Both the position numbers and the translations under genes were made by a program. Below, one piece after another: positions 13,436 through 26,700 of a stretch of 64,000 nt of DNA. The notes under the pieces were generated by a model, which worked only from the letters and a program-made list of their open reading frames with translations, was not told where the DNA came from and ran no database searches. Source of the DNA: Schistocephalus solidus (taxonomy: Eukaryota > Platyhelminthes > Cestoda > Diphyllobothriidea > Diphyllobothriidae); NCBI GenBank assembly GCA_017591395.1, contig WEDG01001390.1, forward strand, positions 186,001 to 250,000, given 5' to 3'. Position 1 is the first letter of the stretch. Each line of letters starts with the position of its first letter.

Positions 13436-14130
13436 GGTGTTAATAGTAGACTCCTTCTTAGCCCCTGGATTTGTGAATCTTGATGTGTGAGTTAAGGGGG
13501 GGGGGCAGGTCGTGCTGTGGCGCGCGTAGGCGGTTACGCCGGCTTGTCAGCCAATGTGCCCACTCCCGCATCAGAAAACTTACCAGTTCGGACGGTGGTC
13601 TGATTTTAGTGAGGGGGAGAGAGTGAGGTCGACGGCTCAGCGCATTCTTCCTCACTATAAACAATCTGACGTGCTTTAAACTATCATGGTGTGCTAAAAG
13701 CCGTGGCTTGGAAGGTTGCCAACTGACGACATAACTTGCAACGCGAGGTCATCCCGTGTATACGCTTGCGTGCAGTGGATGACTGACGAACTGAGAGTCG
13801 TACAGAAATGGCTCTTTCTTGATGTGGCCTTTATGGCACTCCTACTCATATGGGATCCGAGCCACCCCTTCCTGTTTTTGTGTTCTTGTTTTGTGTCAAA
13901 CCACTGTGCATGAACCTGCACTCTCTCCCATCTCTGTTTTTATTAACTCTATCTTGCCACTGGGCCCAGGTGGGGGAGGAGGAGAGAATGCGGTAGATGC
14001 AGTGAAAGTCTTTTCTCACCATAATCTAGCGCGAGTAACCGTCCCTGCGCCATCCTGTTGTGGTGCATATGGTAGGAATCGTTGAGAATGATGGTCGAAA
14101 TGACGTAGGCAGTCGTACAAACTTCCACCA
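13436..14130 (+). repeat. 5'-truncated, tail-only copy of the same retroelement
   Basis: This copy is collinear with about 40640-41300 in direct orientation. It starts inside the first tail unit at the ctccttctta anchor and runs through ggtcgtgctgt, cggacggtggtctga, ataaacaatctgacgtg and ggcttggaaggttgccaac. It ends near the ggtcgaaatgacgt / ggtcaaactgtcgt anchor. No zinc-finger coding sequence is present. A run of ten G at 13496-13505 replaces a shorter G run in the other copy. All ORFs seen here on either strand (60-88 codons) are shadows of the repeat and are not listed. By eye the two copies are clearly but not closely similar, which suggests old, independent insertions. Confidence 0.75.
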
Positions 14131-17089
14131 AAGTTGATCACTATAATTAGATTGAAAGCTTTTTTTTACCGAAGTTAGCGTATTTACACCAAATTAAACT
14201 CAAAGGGGTAACAGAACCCATGCCGTCAAAGCCTTTTCTATGAAAGTGAGGAATTTTGATACATACCGATAGGTTAACAGACCATGGCTTAATGCTAGTG
14301 ATTTTGACTTTAAATGATTGGTGATCAAGGAATCCGCATCTGAATTCCAGTTCATACAAACCAGGGATTAGGTATGTCTGTTCGATGACGAGTAATAAAC
14401 CCGAAGTTACCATGATAGTCTCTTTAGTCTTTGTCGGTATCCCTCTCTCGTGCTTACACTACTTAATAATCTCTTTTTAGCTAAATTACCATTTCGTTTA
14501 CGTGAGTGATTTACGGACTCTAACCAACGCCCAAGTAAAAATGTAACCTCGTGCGCATACAGGTACTATATCCTGCTGGAAATCCGCTTATAAAGAGCAC
14601 AGGTGACGTGGAACTACTTTTAAAGCGTAAACTAAACATTTACCGATATTATCTGGACAAATTAATAATGTGGATTTAAACGAAGTTGTCAATTTATGAT
14701 AGCCAGTCCCGTTCACAGCATCTAGATGATTAATTTAGCCGCAGCTCAAAGCAATATTCAAAAATGCAACTTATCGCATGACGAGAGAATGCACGGTGCA
14801 TTTACGATTGCGATAACCACTAGGCGCGGCTCGGTTTTTACGTTTCCTGAAAATCTATGCTGAAGAGATATATGAAAGATTTTGGCAAGAAATCATACGT
14901 TGCGCTTTTAAAATAAAATGCTGAACATCTGCCTGACCAACAATTGTTTCCAGAATTCTGTTAAAAAGGAGCACGTGGAGAACTTTGGTGAATATTCTAG
15001 GATTGAAATTTCAGAATTCAGCCGAAAGCCACTTGAAATTTTAGCACAGCAACCACGTCTAAGAATGAGCTTGCATGTCTACCGGGTGATACGGCGCTTT
15101 AACAAATAAAAAAAGTATTGTATGTTACGGGATTTGTTCCGAAATTAAGGGAATTCAAAAATACGGTGAAGGTGCAAAACGCCAAGTATGCCGCAAAACT
15201 AGGTTTCTTTAAATGAATCGATTACTAAATCTAAACAAATTAAAGGAACACGTGATTTGTTCAAACTGGCTATTCCTTGTTATGTTTTAAAAAATCTGCT
15301 ACATTTCCGAGGATCGAATTCTTAAGAACAAAATGTTTCAGGCTCAGTCAAAACGTTGACATAAATATGAAATGTCATAGCAAATTGCCTTACGTTAAAC
15401 CAGTGCAAACGAACGTAAATAAAGCAAGGAACATCATCAACGTTCTTTATAGAAATTGACCTAAGTAGACTTAGGGCATTTACATGACCAACCATCGTTT
15501 GGGTGTCCGCCAGTCTTAAGCACATAATTTTCTAAGCAAAACGAGCAAATTATGGTTAAAATTCAAACACAGGAAAACCTCTTCATCTCACTAAAATGTT
15601 TTGGGGTTTATCCTTCCAATGTCAATGGGAGAAAAACATAATTTTTTTCGGCCAATACCATTTAAAAAATAGAAAGCATAAGAGATAAGTACATGTTCAT
15701 AATATTCCTACGGCATTTAAGCCTTGACGCTTCTTAATGATGTATTCTTGACTAATGTTCAGATCACCAATAGCAGACCCCTGCTGAAGGCCACAAAATT
15801 ACTTTACTAGGTTGATTTTTTGCCAAAGGCTCATAAAAACCAACTAAAAAGGAACAGAATGAACAGTACGTCTAACCTTTTATATCCAGAGAGTTTAAAA
15901 CCACCCACGCTTAGTACGCATGGAAACATTTGAGTTTCAGGATCACAGTATTATATTAGAGAAAAGCAAATTTCTACAAAGCTTTCCAGCTTGTTGTCGT
16001 TAAGGGCCTTTTCAGCGTGTCACAGAGGTGATTTCTCAGGTTTAGCATATACAGTACGTACCCTATCTCACGAAATCTCATGGATTTCAGAAAAAAATCC
16101 ATTGTGCAAAATCAGCCCACACGGTGTCCCCCAACGTTTTACAGCAGCAAAGAAGCGACCGTTCTTAAAATGAAGGCATATTGTGGTTTAAAAATCAATA
16201 TTACATCGTTTAGAAATACATTTTTTTTTAGAACAGCGGCGAATTCTGAAAACGTGCAAAATCGGGTTAGCTAATTAAACTGAAGTTTCAACTGTGCAGC
16301 ACGTATGTCCATGTAAAAAAATGAGTAAATTAAACACCACAAGTAGAATTACTTTTAAAATAGTCCTTTAGTGTATATTCCACAGCAATTGTCTTCCAGA
16401 TTAAGGGCAATCTAAAGTATGGCCGTTACCAAACAGCATAACTTCCGAGTATGTATTCCAACACGGTTTCACGTGAATTGGCGGTTTCTTCTTCCGTTAA
16501 TACATTTTTTAAGATGCATTTGACTAAGACAAACAGATTTTCGCTTGACGGCAACGGCGGAGACGTCACAGAAATGAAATAATTCATAAGCTGACATGCT
16601 GGCAGGTCAGTCAGTGACTAATAAATTTTAATAGAAGTATCAGGTGAAATCGTTAATGTACCATATTATGCATACTAAAAGGACTTTCCTTTAATTAAAT
16701 TTCTTCATAAGTAGTTCGGGTGTTGGATTACGATGAGTTTCAGATCTTCCTTGAAATGGTGGTGAATACTTTACGTTCTATTTTTTTTTCTGTCTATTGC
16801 CGATAAATCTAGATTCTGTTTTATGTGCTTATCAGAACCTTCAAAATAAGATATAACTTTAAAGCATTTACCGAAATAGTGAGCTCATAAACATTCTTCC
16901 TAATGCAGATGGCCGTTTCGGTTATATTTTTAGACTCATCCAAACACGAGAACTCATTGTCCAGAGGCAAGTAATATGCCTAAGATCAATTTAAAAAACT
17001 CTTATAATAAGTCATCTCTTTAACAAGCACTTTTATTAGATATTTCATAGTCGAATTTCTGCGTAATTAGCCCTTTAAGAAGATCAAGG
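14131..17089. other. Non-coding stretch containing repeat B copy 2
   Basis: All open frames are 60-88 codons, overlap others on the opposite strand or have AT-driven composition. Nothing recognisable is seen outside 16660-16770. Confidence 0.5.
16660..16770 (+). repeat. Dispersed repeat family B, copy 2
   Basis: This is the direct-orientation partner of 9430-9535. The best-conserved block is ttggattacgatgagtttcag followed by atcttccttgaaat (about 16724-16757). Confidence 0.5.
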
Positions 17090-17290
17090 CAAGGAAAAAA
17101 TGGGGACGTTCAACTGTTTTTGCGACTTGCTGAAAATAAGGGATAAAATGTTTACTGAAAATGAAAGAAATCACTTATTTATTACTGTCGGTGCATGTTT
17201 CACTGCATTTGCTTACATTTCAGCCCCATTCTAAGATTGCGAACACTCAGTCAAGTTTCCGAATATATACTGAAATTTTGCGAAGAAATG
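17090..17290 (+). repeat. Dispersed repeat family C, plus-strand copy
   Basis: The copy is collinear with the minus strand of about 43275-43465. Shared anchors in order are caa(c/g)tgttt, gactt(g/c)ctgaaaat, gaaaatgaaagaa, tcactt and the 17-base identity gccccattctaagattg. The last two anchors are spaced 66 bases here and 63 in the partner. The open frame at 17161-17433 runs through this repeat; its partner encodes a similar peptide block (HSKIxNxQ). This suggests either a decayed coding element or simple shared ancestry. No known protein is recognised. Confidence 0.6.
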
Positions 17291-20200
17291 TCCATCTTCT
17301 ACCCTTTTTGTTTTTATTTTCCGTATTTGTTCATAGTCTACTGCAACTAGAAATTGTCAGGAAATCTTTCGCGTACACCGTGACGGAGAACATTAACGTC
17401 ATGTCCCGGCTTCTCATATACATGCGTGTTTAAGCACCTCATTATTGGTGTGGTAAAACAAAGTACAGTCACACACGTTTATTGCATAGTTGTGTGGTAT
17501 ATAAATTCAAAAATTTCCAAAACTAAATTTTTTGAACTGAATCTGTCCTTGATGACCTGGAAACAACTTAATTTCTCATACTTGAATTTCCCTGATTTTC
17601 CTGAAAGCAAAACCAAATTTTCCGTTCTCTCAAAAGAGATACTGAAACGTTTTCCGTCTTATATTAATGTCCGTTTACAGTTAAACGCATAGAAACAAAA
17701 TATTTGATCACGAGCTATCAGTAGTTTAGAAAACTCCCTGGATAGCAAACAATGTCCAAGTTGGCCCTGTTCGGTCCCGTTTTTCCTTAAATAAACAGTT
17801 TTGAAGTAAACTCCTAATTATTGAATGGCATTCTGCGCATCAATTCAATCCAACGAACAAAACTAATCCCATAAAGTTTGTGCCATACAACCATCTCAAA
17901 TTTTGATTCCGACTTTTGATGAGTTAGGCAATCTACTCTAGTTCCCAGAAATTATTACGGGGCACCAAGGTTGGTGAGCTTCAGCTGATTGGTAGCACCG
18001 AGAAAAAAGGTATCTTCAAGCTTGTGACATGGTTGAAGCAATAATAAATACAAAGTGGGCATTAGCATACTGTCCTGACAATATTCATTGGCATAATTCA
18101 GTCTTGAGTTTGCCATCATCTGGCTAAAAAGGGGGCAAATAGTAAACCTTTGTGCACAGAATGCACGTGTTACCCTGATTCAAGTGCTATGCTGAGGACT
18201 GTACAGGAAGTTTGCAATATATAAAAAGTCATCTGTATAAGGTAAACCGTAAACCAGAGTCAAATTTATTGGTTTTATCAAATAAGCAAGTAAGTTCTCA
18301 ACTCAATGCCCAATATACACCAATATATAGTCTTTTTTTCAAAAGAGCCTTTGTGAAATCCAATAATTTCAAAAACCAGCAGATTTGAATTCAGCATTAT
18401 TTTATTCATACTGCTTTTAAAACTTACATAGGCAACTTGATCTTCACACATCGGGTGAAAAATAAGCGGCAGAATTAATATGAGTAAATGTTGATGAAAA
18501 GTGATAAGTTGAGTGCACAGATAAGATGTAAAAACGTGATTGTGAGTAAAAAGAATCCAACCTCAGTCTGTAAATCTTTTGAATCTTTTTGAAATAATTT
18601 TACAAACATTTGAGGATTTGGATACAAACAGCTGCTTTGGCTAATGGAAGCTTCCTTTGGTTTTTGTATTTTTCAAGTTACTGTCATATTTATCATCATT
18701 GAGTTACGGAATGCAATTCACAACATCGTTTGCAGACGCTACAAAGTCAAGCAAGACACGCCATATTTCTTTCTTGCGATTAAAATCTTAAATTAGACAC
18801 CTGTGGGCCATTTGGTTATATATAGGAACAGAACGACCACGAACATCTACCTCTAGGGCAATATTTTCAATCCAAAAGTCTATTGAAATTTGTATTTGGT
18901 TATTTTTGATTTTATTTGATCTCCTACTTAACACCCAGATCATTTGCAGGGCCGTATGATGCATGTTTAATTAATCGAATGTTTTCCAATAAAGTCAAAT
19001 GCAGCTACGGTTAAAATATTTGTCCATTCTAGTTCAAGAACTGTAAAACAAAGGAAAACGGCCCACACGAGGAGAGGAAACATGAACTCAGCTAGACTAT
19101 TTATTCGAAGGCGCCAGTGACTCGTCAAAAACGAGTTCTTGTAAATCTACAACCCTTTGTCAGACAAAGCAGTTTTTTAACATACCATCATGCAACCGAC
19201 TGAGGATGCATAACACTAGCTGCATATAAGCCTGCTATTTCAAAGAACCTTGAAATACAATAGATGCTCATCCGTAAAATCGAATCGTATGAAAACGTAC
19301 GTTTTAACTACAGAATGTTGGGGCTTACAGCAGGAGTGTAAATGTGCTGAAACTAGGAAGAGAGAACTTTTCAACTCTTGGCTCGCAACGGACAAAATCT
19401 CTATGCTGGAACTCCAGGCAAATCGGTCAATTAAATTTCCTTCATTCAAGTGGCGAGGGAATGCAAAGCAAAAAACTTGATGCTTTCAGGCACAAGGTTT
19501 AACAACAGTGAAGTGCAAACTTCAGAACTAAGGTAGATAATGAAATGCTGTTACCGTTCTGTAGAAGACTGGTCTGTAAAGTTTACTTTTCAACTGCTTT
19601 ACGGTTTCTCCTAGGAAAAAGCTTGATAGTTGTGTCTGAATAACACAAGAATCATCAAATACGTATGCATTAAATATTAGACAATTTTGCCTCAAAAAAG
19701 GTACGGGAAAGTTTAAACTAAGCAAAACAGGACAACATTGCACCTTTCTGTTTACCATTTACCATATACTGTTGATTTTTGGTGACTCAAGCATACAACA
19801 TGAAGTTTTAAATTCGCATTTATAAAGTTAATGTTGTTATGCTTGTCTTCTTTGCATAGAGGTAGAGATAAGCTACGGTGTTCAGCATCAGTAGGTTATA
19901 TTTTTTGGGTGTCTATAAACATAACAAGCTGTTCACTTCAAAAAGCCGCTTACGTGTTATTTGGTTATAGGATAAAAACGCAGAGTTCTATACTTTCACG
20001 GTTTTTACAAAGAACCTTCAAACTTTTCTATGAGTTTCATTCAGTTGGAGTATTTAAAAACCTGAAGAAAAATCAAAAATAAATTTTGAGTTCTAAATGC
20101 TTCTGGACCTATTTTTACGGTTTACATATTGGTTAGTTTTAAAACGCAATTTGCCCCTTTTAAAAATTAATGCATTAATTGTTTCAAGGTAAAAAGCATA

Positions 20201-23159
20201 GCATCTGTATTAGAAGCCATTGTATTATCTCAAACCACAATACCTTCGATAGACTAGGTATGACCTGAAGTATGCACTGTTTCCTATAAGAAATAAAATA
20301 AAATAAAAATATCCTCTATTCCGCCAATATTTACAAACGTTTTGTAGATACAATGTTTATCTATTAAGCCGATTCCATAATTAACAAGTGAGTAAGGTGT
20401 GTGCAGTTAAAATATTGAATGCGGTTGGTGGACTATCTGACCGGTAAAATTACAGCAAAAAAAGAAACTAACGGAAGCCGAAAAACGTGGCTTTTTTACT
20501 ATGTCATTTCAGAAACCTTTGCTCAGAATTTTCACGCGATCGAAGTCACCTCCCTGCATACCGTGTTATCACGTAATTAATTTAAATATGTCCAATGCGT
20601 ATTGTTTCTTTTACACATGACAAAGAGTGTGGCAAACATTTTAAAATAAGAATGATGTCCAATTTGCCAGGCAACCCACGAGCACATACTAACCTAAATT
20701 GCAAAGCTTTTTGCTTCTCATAAGCGCTAGCACGACTTGCTCAATTGCACTCAAATTTCATGACAACGCCAATTTTGTTGCGTACCAAAAGCAGGGCAGG
20801 GCGTGGCTTTTCTAATCAACTTTGCAACTTGCTGCATACAGTCAAGTTTCGTTAAAAAGAATAACACGATGATGATTGAACTCTTGATAATTCGAAAAAA
20901 TAATGGTACGAAGAGGTTGCTACTTTTTATTTTAACAAACTAGAGGCTAATAGAGTTAACAGAAAATTCACAGAAAGTTCCGTGAACATGAGCAAATAGA
21001 AGCCAAAAAGTCGAAAGCAATCTTTTGGAACTCCCACCATCAGCCAAAAATAAAAAAAACATTTTCATTATGTTTAAGCATACTTGTACTCTTCTTACTT
21101 TCAAAGAAAGTTTTTCGTTGGTATTTTGTTCTATTTAACAATTTCCAGAACTATCCAAGTTGGCAGAAGTTTCTCGCAAACTGGAGGGTTTTGTTTAATT
21201 TCCGAGATTAAAGCACAATCTGCAACCAGACGACTGATCAGCCTGACCACACCGACACTATCGCAAGACTATAGAACAAGCGAAGTGACATTTTGTAGAC
21301 TCGTGCAAGTTATGCTTTAGAGATTTAGTTACATCATGAACATTTCTCATTCATTTTGCCTTGAAGCAAAAAGCTAGGATTATAAGACGTGGTTATATTG
21401 CGAAAAACAATAATAAATGCAGTAAAATATTAATAAAGTTTCAGATAAATTAACATGATCAAGAATGAATTTTGTCCCAATTACTTATAGCTGCGGAAAA
21501 ATTACTTAAAGGATTATGTCTTAGGAGGCTGCGTTCCAGCTCCAGGCCCGGCCAAGTTAGACGGCTGACGTCAAAAAATCAGAAATAGTTATTCAGACCA
21601 TTTCTTACTGGCTAACATCCTTTTAAAAAATAGGAAAAATTTCGCAACAGGAGAGTGCCAAAATTTCAGCAGCCAACAAAATAAAGGTCAAGTCTCTCAA
21701 AACTCCTAACTTTGACACACAGCATCATGCAGGGCTGCTGACTGGAACCGGGACTGGAGTGGACTGCAGGAGTGAAGGCGAGAGGTGCAATCAGGCAGTG
21801 GACAAGAATAAATCTTTCTAAATGGAGCGTGTAATTATCAAGAATGTCACCACGCAGACGTCTGTAGTAAACATTTACCTGCTGTGGTTTACATAAATGT
21901 CAAGCCTGTGGTTCATGGAGAGCTAGTGGGCTTTTACCTAATAAGAAAACATACATGATTTTTATTTTTCTCCGTATGGAGTGCGTAAATGTCTCCAAAG
22001 CTGTCATGCAATTTTCCACTGCAACAAGTAAAATGACCCCAAAGACCTGCTGCTGCGTGTCAACATTCCTACGGAAAAACAAAAAAACATGATTAGCTTA
22101 AATAGTAACATAGTAACCTAGCATAAATATTGTCGCCATTTTGTTCACAAAGCTACCGATACTTCTAGCAGAATGAACCTGTTTAGACGTAGTTTTCCAA
22201 GATTAATCATGCAAGAACACAGACCTGAAGATAGCATACTGCGAGCTGAGTTTAGCATATCTGAATGAAAAAAATAACTTCCAACGTTCATTATCCACTC
22301 CATACTGAGTCAAATGAAGATATTTAATAACATCCTGCAACCTATACCAAGGAAATAAGTGAGAAAATTGGTTTCGGTTATGAGAATTTTGACAAAGAAG
22401 TCTTTTCATGGACGAGCTAAGTAATCAGGCTTGAAATATTAAAATACAAGTAAAAGTGCCATTATAAAAGAGACTGTTAATGAAGTATATAATGTGCAAT
22501 AGGATAGATAGGTTAAAATATTATTTACCTTCTTCACCTTTCAAGATTGTAAGAAAAATGAAAAGTTGCTCAGGAAGAGCGACAGTATGCAGTTTAAAAC
22601 CATATTGAGAAAAGTCTACTTTTTAAGTGTTAATATTGTTTATGCAGTTTTGTTGTTTTCTGTCAATTATGTAACCGTGCATTCATATGGATTTAAAATT
22701 CTCTGTCAAATGCAACTTTATTAAAGTAATAAACGAAAGAAAATGTCTGAAAATTTTAATATCTTTCAATTGTTGACTACAGAGAAGTTCATCTTGAATC
22801 AGTGTTTACAGGTTCACCGAGTAAAATAGAAAATAGTACTCAAAAAGGACGATTCGGGATAACTTTTGAAGAGTAAATGCGTGAAATCTTGCAGTAAATT
22901 TTCAGAAGTTTACCAAAGAAAAGGAAAGAAAAACACATATTGTTGGAATAGAAGTTTAGTAAGGCATATTTCATCGGACATTTCAAGAGTTTGGTATACA
23001 TTTTGTGAGACTTAGCACGATATCAGAGATTTCCTTGTCAAAATTCATTGTTAAGGCAGTGTAATTATTTGCAAAATTGTGCCTTTAAGTACATATCAAT
23101 TTAATTGAGAAAACATATACAGACTGTATTAATCGAATCAAGAATTTATGTGTGCATAG

Positions 23160-23260
23160 CAGATGGCGTAGAATGGTAAAAGCGCCTTTCCCTTTCTTCT
23201 TTGATGAGGATTTCCTCATAGCTCAGTCACAATTACGGTTCGAAGGATGAAATGAGTGAA
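23160..23260 (+). repeat. tRNA-like segment with Pol III boxes, SINE head candidate
   Basis: The segment tggcgtagaatgg fits the A-box pattern TRGYNNARNNGG. It is flanked by ggcg/cgcc, which could form a D-stem. A B-box-like ggttcgaagga follows about 60 bases later at 23238. Between them is a perfect 7-bp hairpin, atgagga-tt-tcctcat. The distance is long for a simple tRNA but possible with a large variable arm. No acceptor stem can be paired, so a decayed tRNA-derived SINE is likelier than a working tRNA. Confidence 0.25.
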
Positions 23261-23662
23261 TAATTTTCCTAGGGGCGATTTACAGAATAAATGTCTCAGT
23301 TTGTTGGCTTCAACATCAAAAAGCATCACTTTTGACATCAACCGAGCAGGAAAAAATGACGAAGCATTCATTGCTATCTCAAAAAAGCCTTAAGATTTAG
23401 ATTTATCTGCTTTCGTTAGGTATAAATAAAATATCACAGGGGTAACTGCATCATCGTAAAAAACAAACGGACTAATATATATGCATTTGCCATATTTTCC
23501 GAAAATTTTTATCAATAACTGACCACTTCACATGGGACTTTTACTAAAAAAATCATACAAAATAATTACAACGTCATAGAAAACTGCATCCTGAATGGGG
23601 CAAATATGTATAGTTTCTTGATACAACGCAGTGCTTATCATTAACAAACCATTGTTCTACAG

Positions 23663-23721
23663 AAAAAAATGGGCTGTTTTCCGTGTTCCGTGATTACTGG
23701 AAGAATTAAGCCCATTTTTTT
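23663..23721. repeat. Perfect 13-bp inverted repeat (stem-loop)
   Basis: Arms aaaaaaatgggct (23663-23675) and agcccattttttt (23709-23721) flank a 33-base spacer. It could fold as a hairpin or be the remains of a small terminal-inverted-repeat element. No target-site duplication is obvious. Confidence 0.6.
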
Positions 23722-26700
23722 ATTGAACTCAACTGATTAAAGATTTATTGCCCTTGTGTAGATTTAAATACTCGCTTTTAAAAAGAACGCTCGTTAAAAA
23801 GTGAATTTATACAAAAATGGCAATCTGTGCATTTTCGACAATGAACGATCCTCCAAATGTGCTCAATGAGAAAATATAATACTATGTCCATTAAACCTTC
23901 TTGCTTCTTCTGTACTTTGGACAGGCATGATTTAACTTTAGGTGTGGGACAATGCAATAAAGAGAGGGTTTACACATTTCTCAATGTTCTATGAGTTTTG
24001 CCACCTACTCCAAAAGAAGGCTCTATAAGGATGCAAGTAATAGCTCAAGAACAATGACCGAGGTAATTTTTTAATGGACGTGAGAGTTGCTTACTACTTT
24101 TAATTTAAAATATACAGTTAATCATGATCAATCATTTTTTTCTTGGAATTAACATTTTTCAAATAACCACTATATTTTTAAACACAAGTAGGCGTAAAAA
24201 TGTGTATTTGGTTACGTATTAAGTCAAACATAACCTCCAAATTATAAAATATTCAAAAACAGTCCATGCTTAATAGCCGAAAGCAAAATAAAATATACAA
24301 TCCTCACTGATGGATGCAAAATCTTACTTGAAGCAGTAAGCATTTCATAAATAAATTTCAAAAGTAAAGACTAAAAATAACAGCAATAAAAACTTCAAAC
24401 TAATCAATTAATTGCAAAACGCCCGAGTTAGATTAAAATCAGCAGTTACCATAATGTTTTCCATAGAAGTTGTAGAAAAGTTTGAAGTAGACAATAAGGT
24501 ATTAAAAAGGGTAGACCAAGAAATATTAAAAAACTGACTCTATATAATTGACTTTGTTTCAGTAGAAATTTCATCCTTTGGCGCTGCGCCAGGTGCGCCT
24601 GCTTAAAGAAAATATTTGTTATTGTATACTGAGTGGAAAAACGTTGAGGACTAAAAATGTTTCCATCTGGCTAATGAGGACTACCATCGACATCTATAAA
24701 ATAAAAATGGACGAAACCATAGACATAGGTTAACTGTTATCGGTCTCTTAACAGGAGTGCTATTCTACCAAACTACGATTTTACTTTCGATAATGATGCA
24801 AACAGTGGAGCGATGAGTAGTCTCAGCTGCTAATGCTGAGTTGGGTATCCCAGTAAAGATGCTATCAGAATGGTCATCCAGAATATGAGGTGAGGATAGG
24901 TAATGAAAGCTTTTGCAAACATTTTTGGTAGCCTGCGATTTTGATACTTTTAATACGTTTGAAGATGGTAGTTAACCCATAGAATGAGTGGCTGTGATGA
25001 AAATTCGTTTGAGAAACAAAAACATTAATCTAATGCTTTTGAGATTCAAACGTGTTTTCCCTAAAGCATTGCACATTTGAAGGTCAATGTATCTCACCAG
25101 TTTCCAGCTATAACAATAAAGTATCGACTGCTAGTACTAGTGTGTATACTTAATAAAAAATACCTCCCATTTCATGTTTGAACAAAAGGTTTTCGTATAT
25201 TTCTGACTATTTTCAATTACTTTTGTGTTATATTCATTATTAAAACTGCCGTACAGATCAGCTCTTCTGAGTTTAAAACTAATTGCATGTGGTGGATGCT
25301 GGCTATAAATTTTGAATATCCTAAGAATGAGTTACGGCAAAGCAACCTTTCTAACAGTTAGCGGGCCAGAACTATTACGCTGCGGTTATCAGATACACCA
25401 CGAATATTCAGTTTGACTTAAGTATTGGCAAAACTTCACGACAAAAGGCCAGCTGATATTGTTATTGTGCCTAGAGCATAACTGTTCATTTTATGCACTA
25501 ATAATTTTTAGAGCTAAACCTACCCAGTTTTCAGTAGCAAGACGTAGCTTTAAGTGTTATCTCATCGACTTTGCGCTGGCAAAAAACTCGATGGTCAGTT
25601 ACATGGAAGTTTTTATGCTTTTGCTTATCTCACTTATATTGATGCTCTTTAACGAAAGAACTCCAAAAAATGGAGTAGGTGTGCTACCTCATGGAATGTA
25701 AATAAAACATTCTAAAAGTGGTTTTCAATAAGAAACGATTAGTTAGGAAATTGAAATATTAACAATCCTCATATATTTTAGTCACACCTGACTTCTGATT
25801 TTCGAACGAGCTTGTTTTCGGTTACTTTCAAAACCTACACATTGAAAAAGTTACTACTTAAGCAATGCGAATTTCTAATTTATTTTCGATATCTTCGTAA
25901 ATTCACATATAGTTCACAGAGAAGATGCATAAAAATATCATTGTTGTATTTGGTTCGTAGCGTATTAAGTCAAACCGGAACAAAGGGCATAGTTCGGTTT
26001 TAACAAGTTTTGCTAACAAGATGTTTAAGGATTTTAAATATTCATTACTAAAAAAGGGTATCGGGTCATTTATTAATGCCGCTTATAAATTATACATGTC
26101 CTTGTCCATTGCAAATTCTATTAGACCTGTATAGTGACATTTTTATAGCGTAAAGAAAGGTATGATTTGCACTACACGGAAAATAGCGACTTCCTATATT
26201 GGAAACGATGATTGAATTTCTAACCTTAAACGTTTTTAAGCCCAAAATTATCTTTTTTTCGAGCACGGAATTTTAAGAAAGCGTAATTCCGTTCAACCTG
26301 AATATAAAAAATTGATACAGCATGTATGTGAGTTTAAAAGGGCACCAAAAATCACTGGAAAATTTCTGCTGCTGAACTTATCAGTTTTTCACAAAGGTAG
26401 TTTTTGCAGTGTTTCAAATAAACACTTGTTCAAAAGCTGGCATCATGTATTGGCTGACATGTCTGGGGAGTATGCTGCACGATAATTAATATAACAATCC
26501 TGCTCAAGTTATCTTTTTTTGTTGTAATCACACCAGAACTTCGGTTGACAGGTGATAAAATAGCACTAACACTTGTGCTCAGAACTGTAAAAATCTACTA
26601 AATTTGTGAATCAAGTAATTTATCTGAAAGAATCATGCCTACTTTGACATAATCCCTCCAAAACATATTCTGCTTAAAAATGCCTTTGAAGACAGTGAAT

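Noticed and set aside
24581..24604. Isolated GC-rich ggcgctgcgcc hairpin
   Set aside because: It has a 5-bp stem with a one-base loop and no flanking gene, so it is too small to assign a role.
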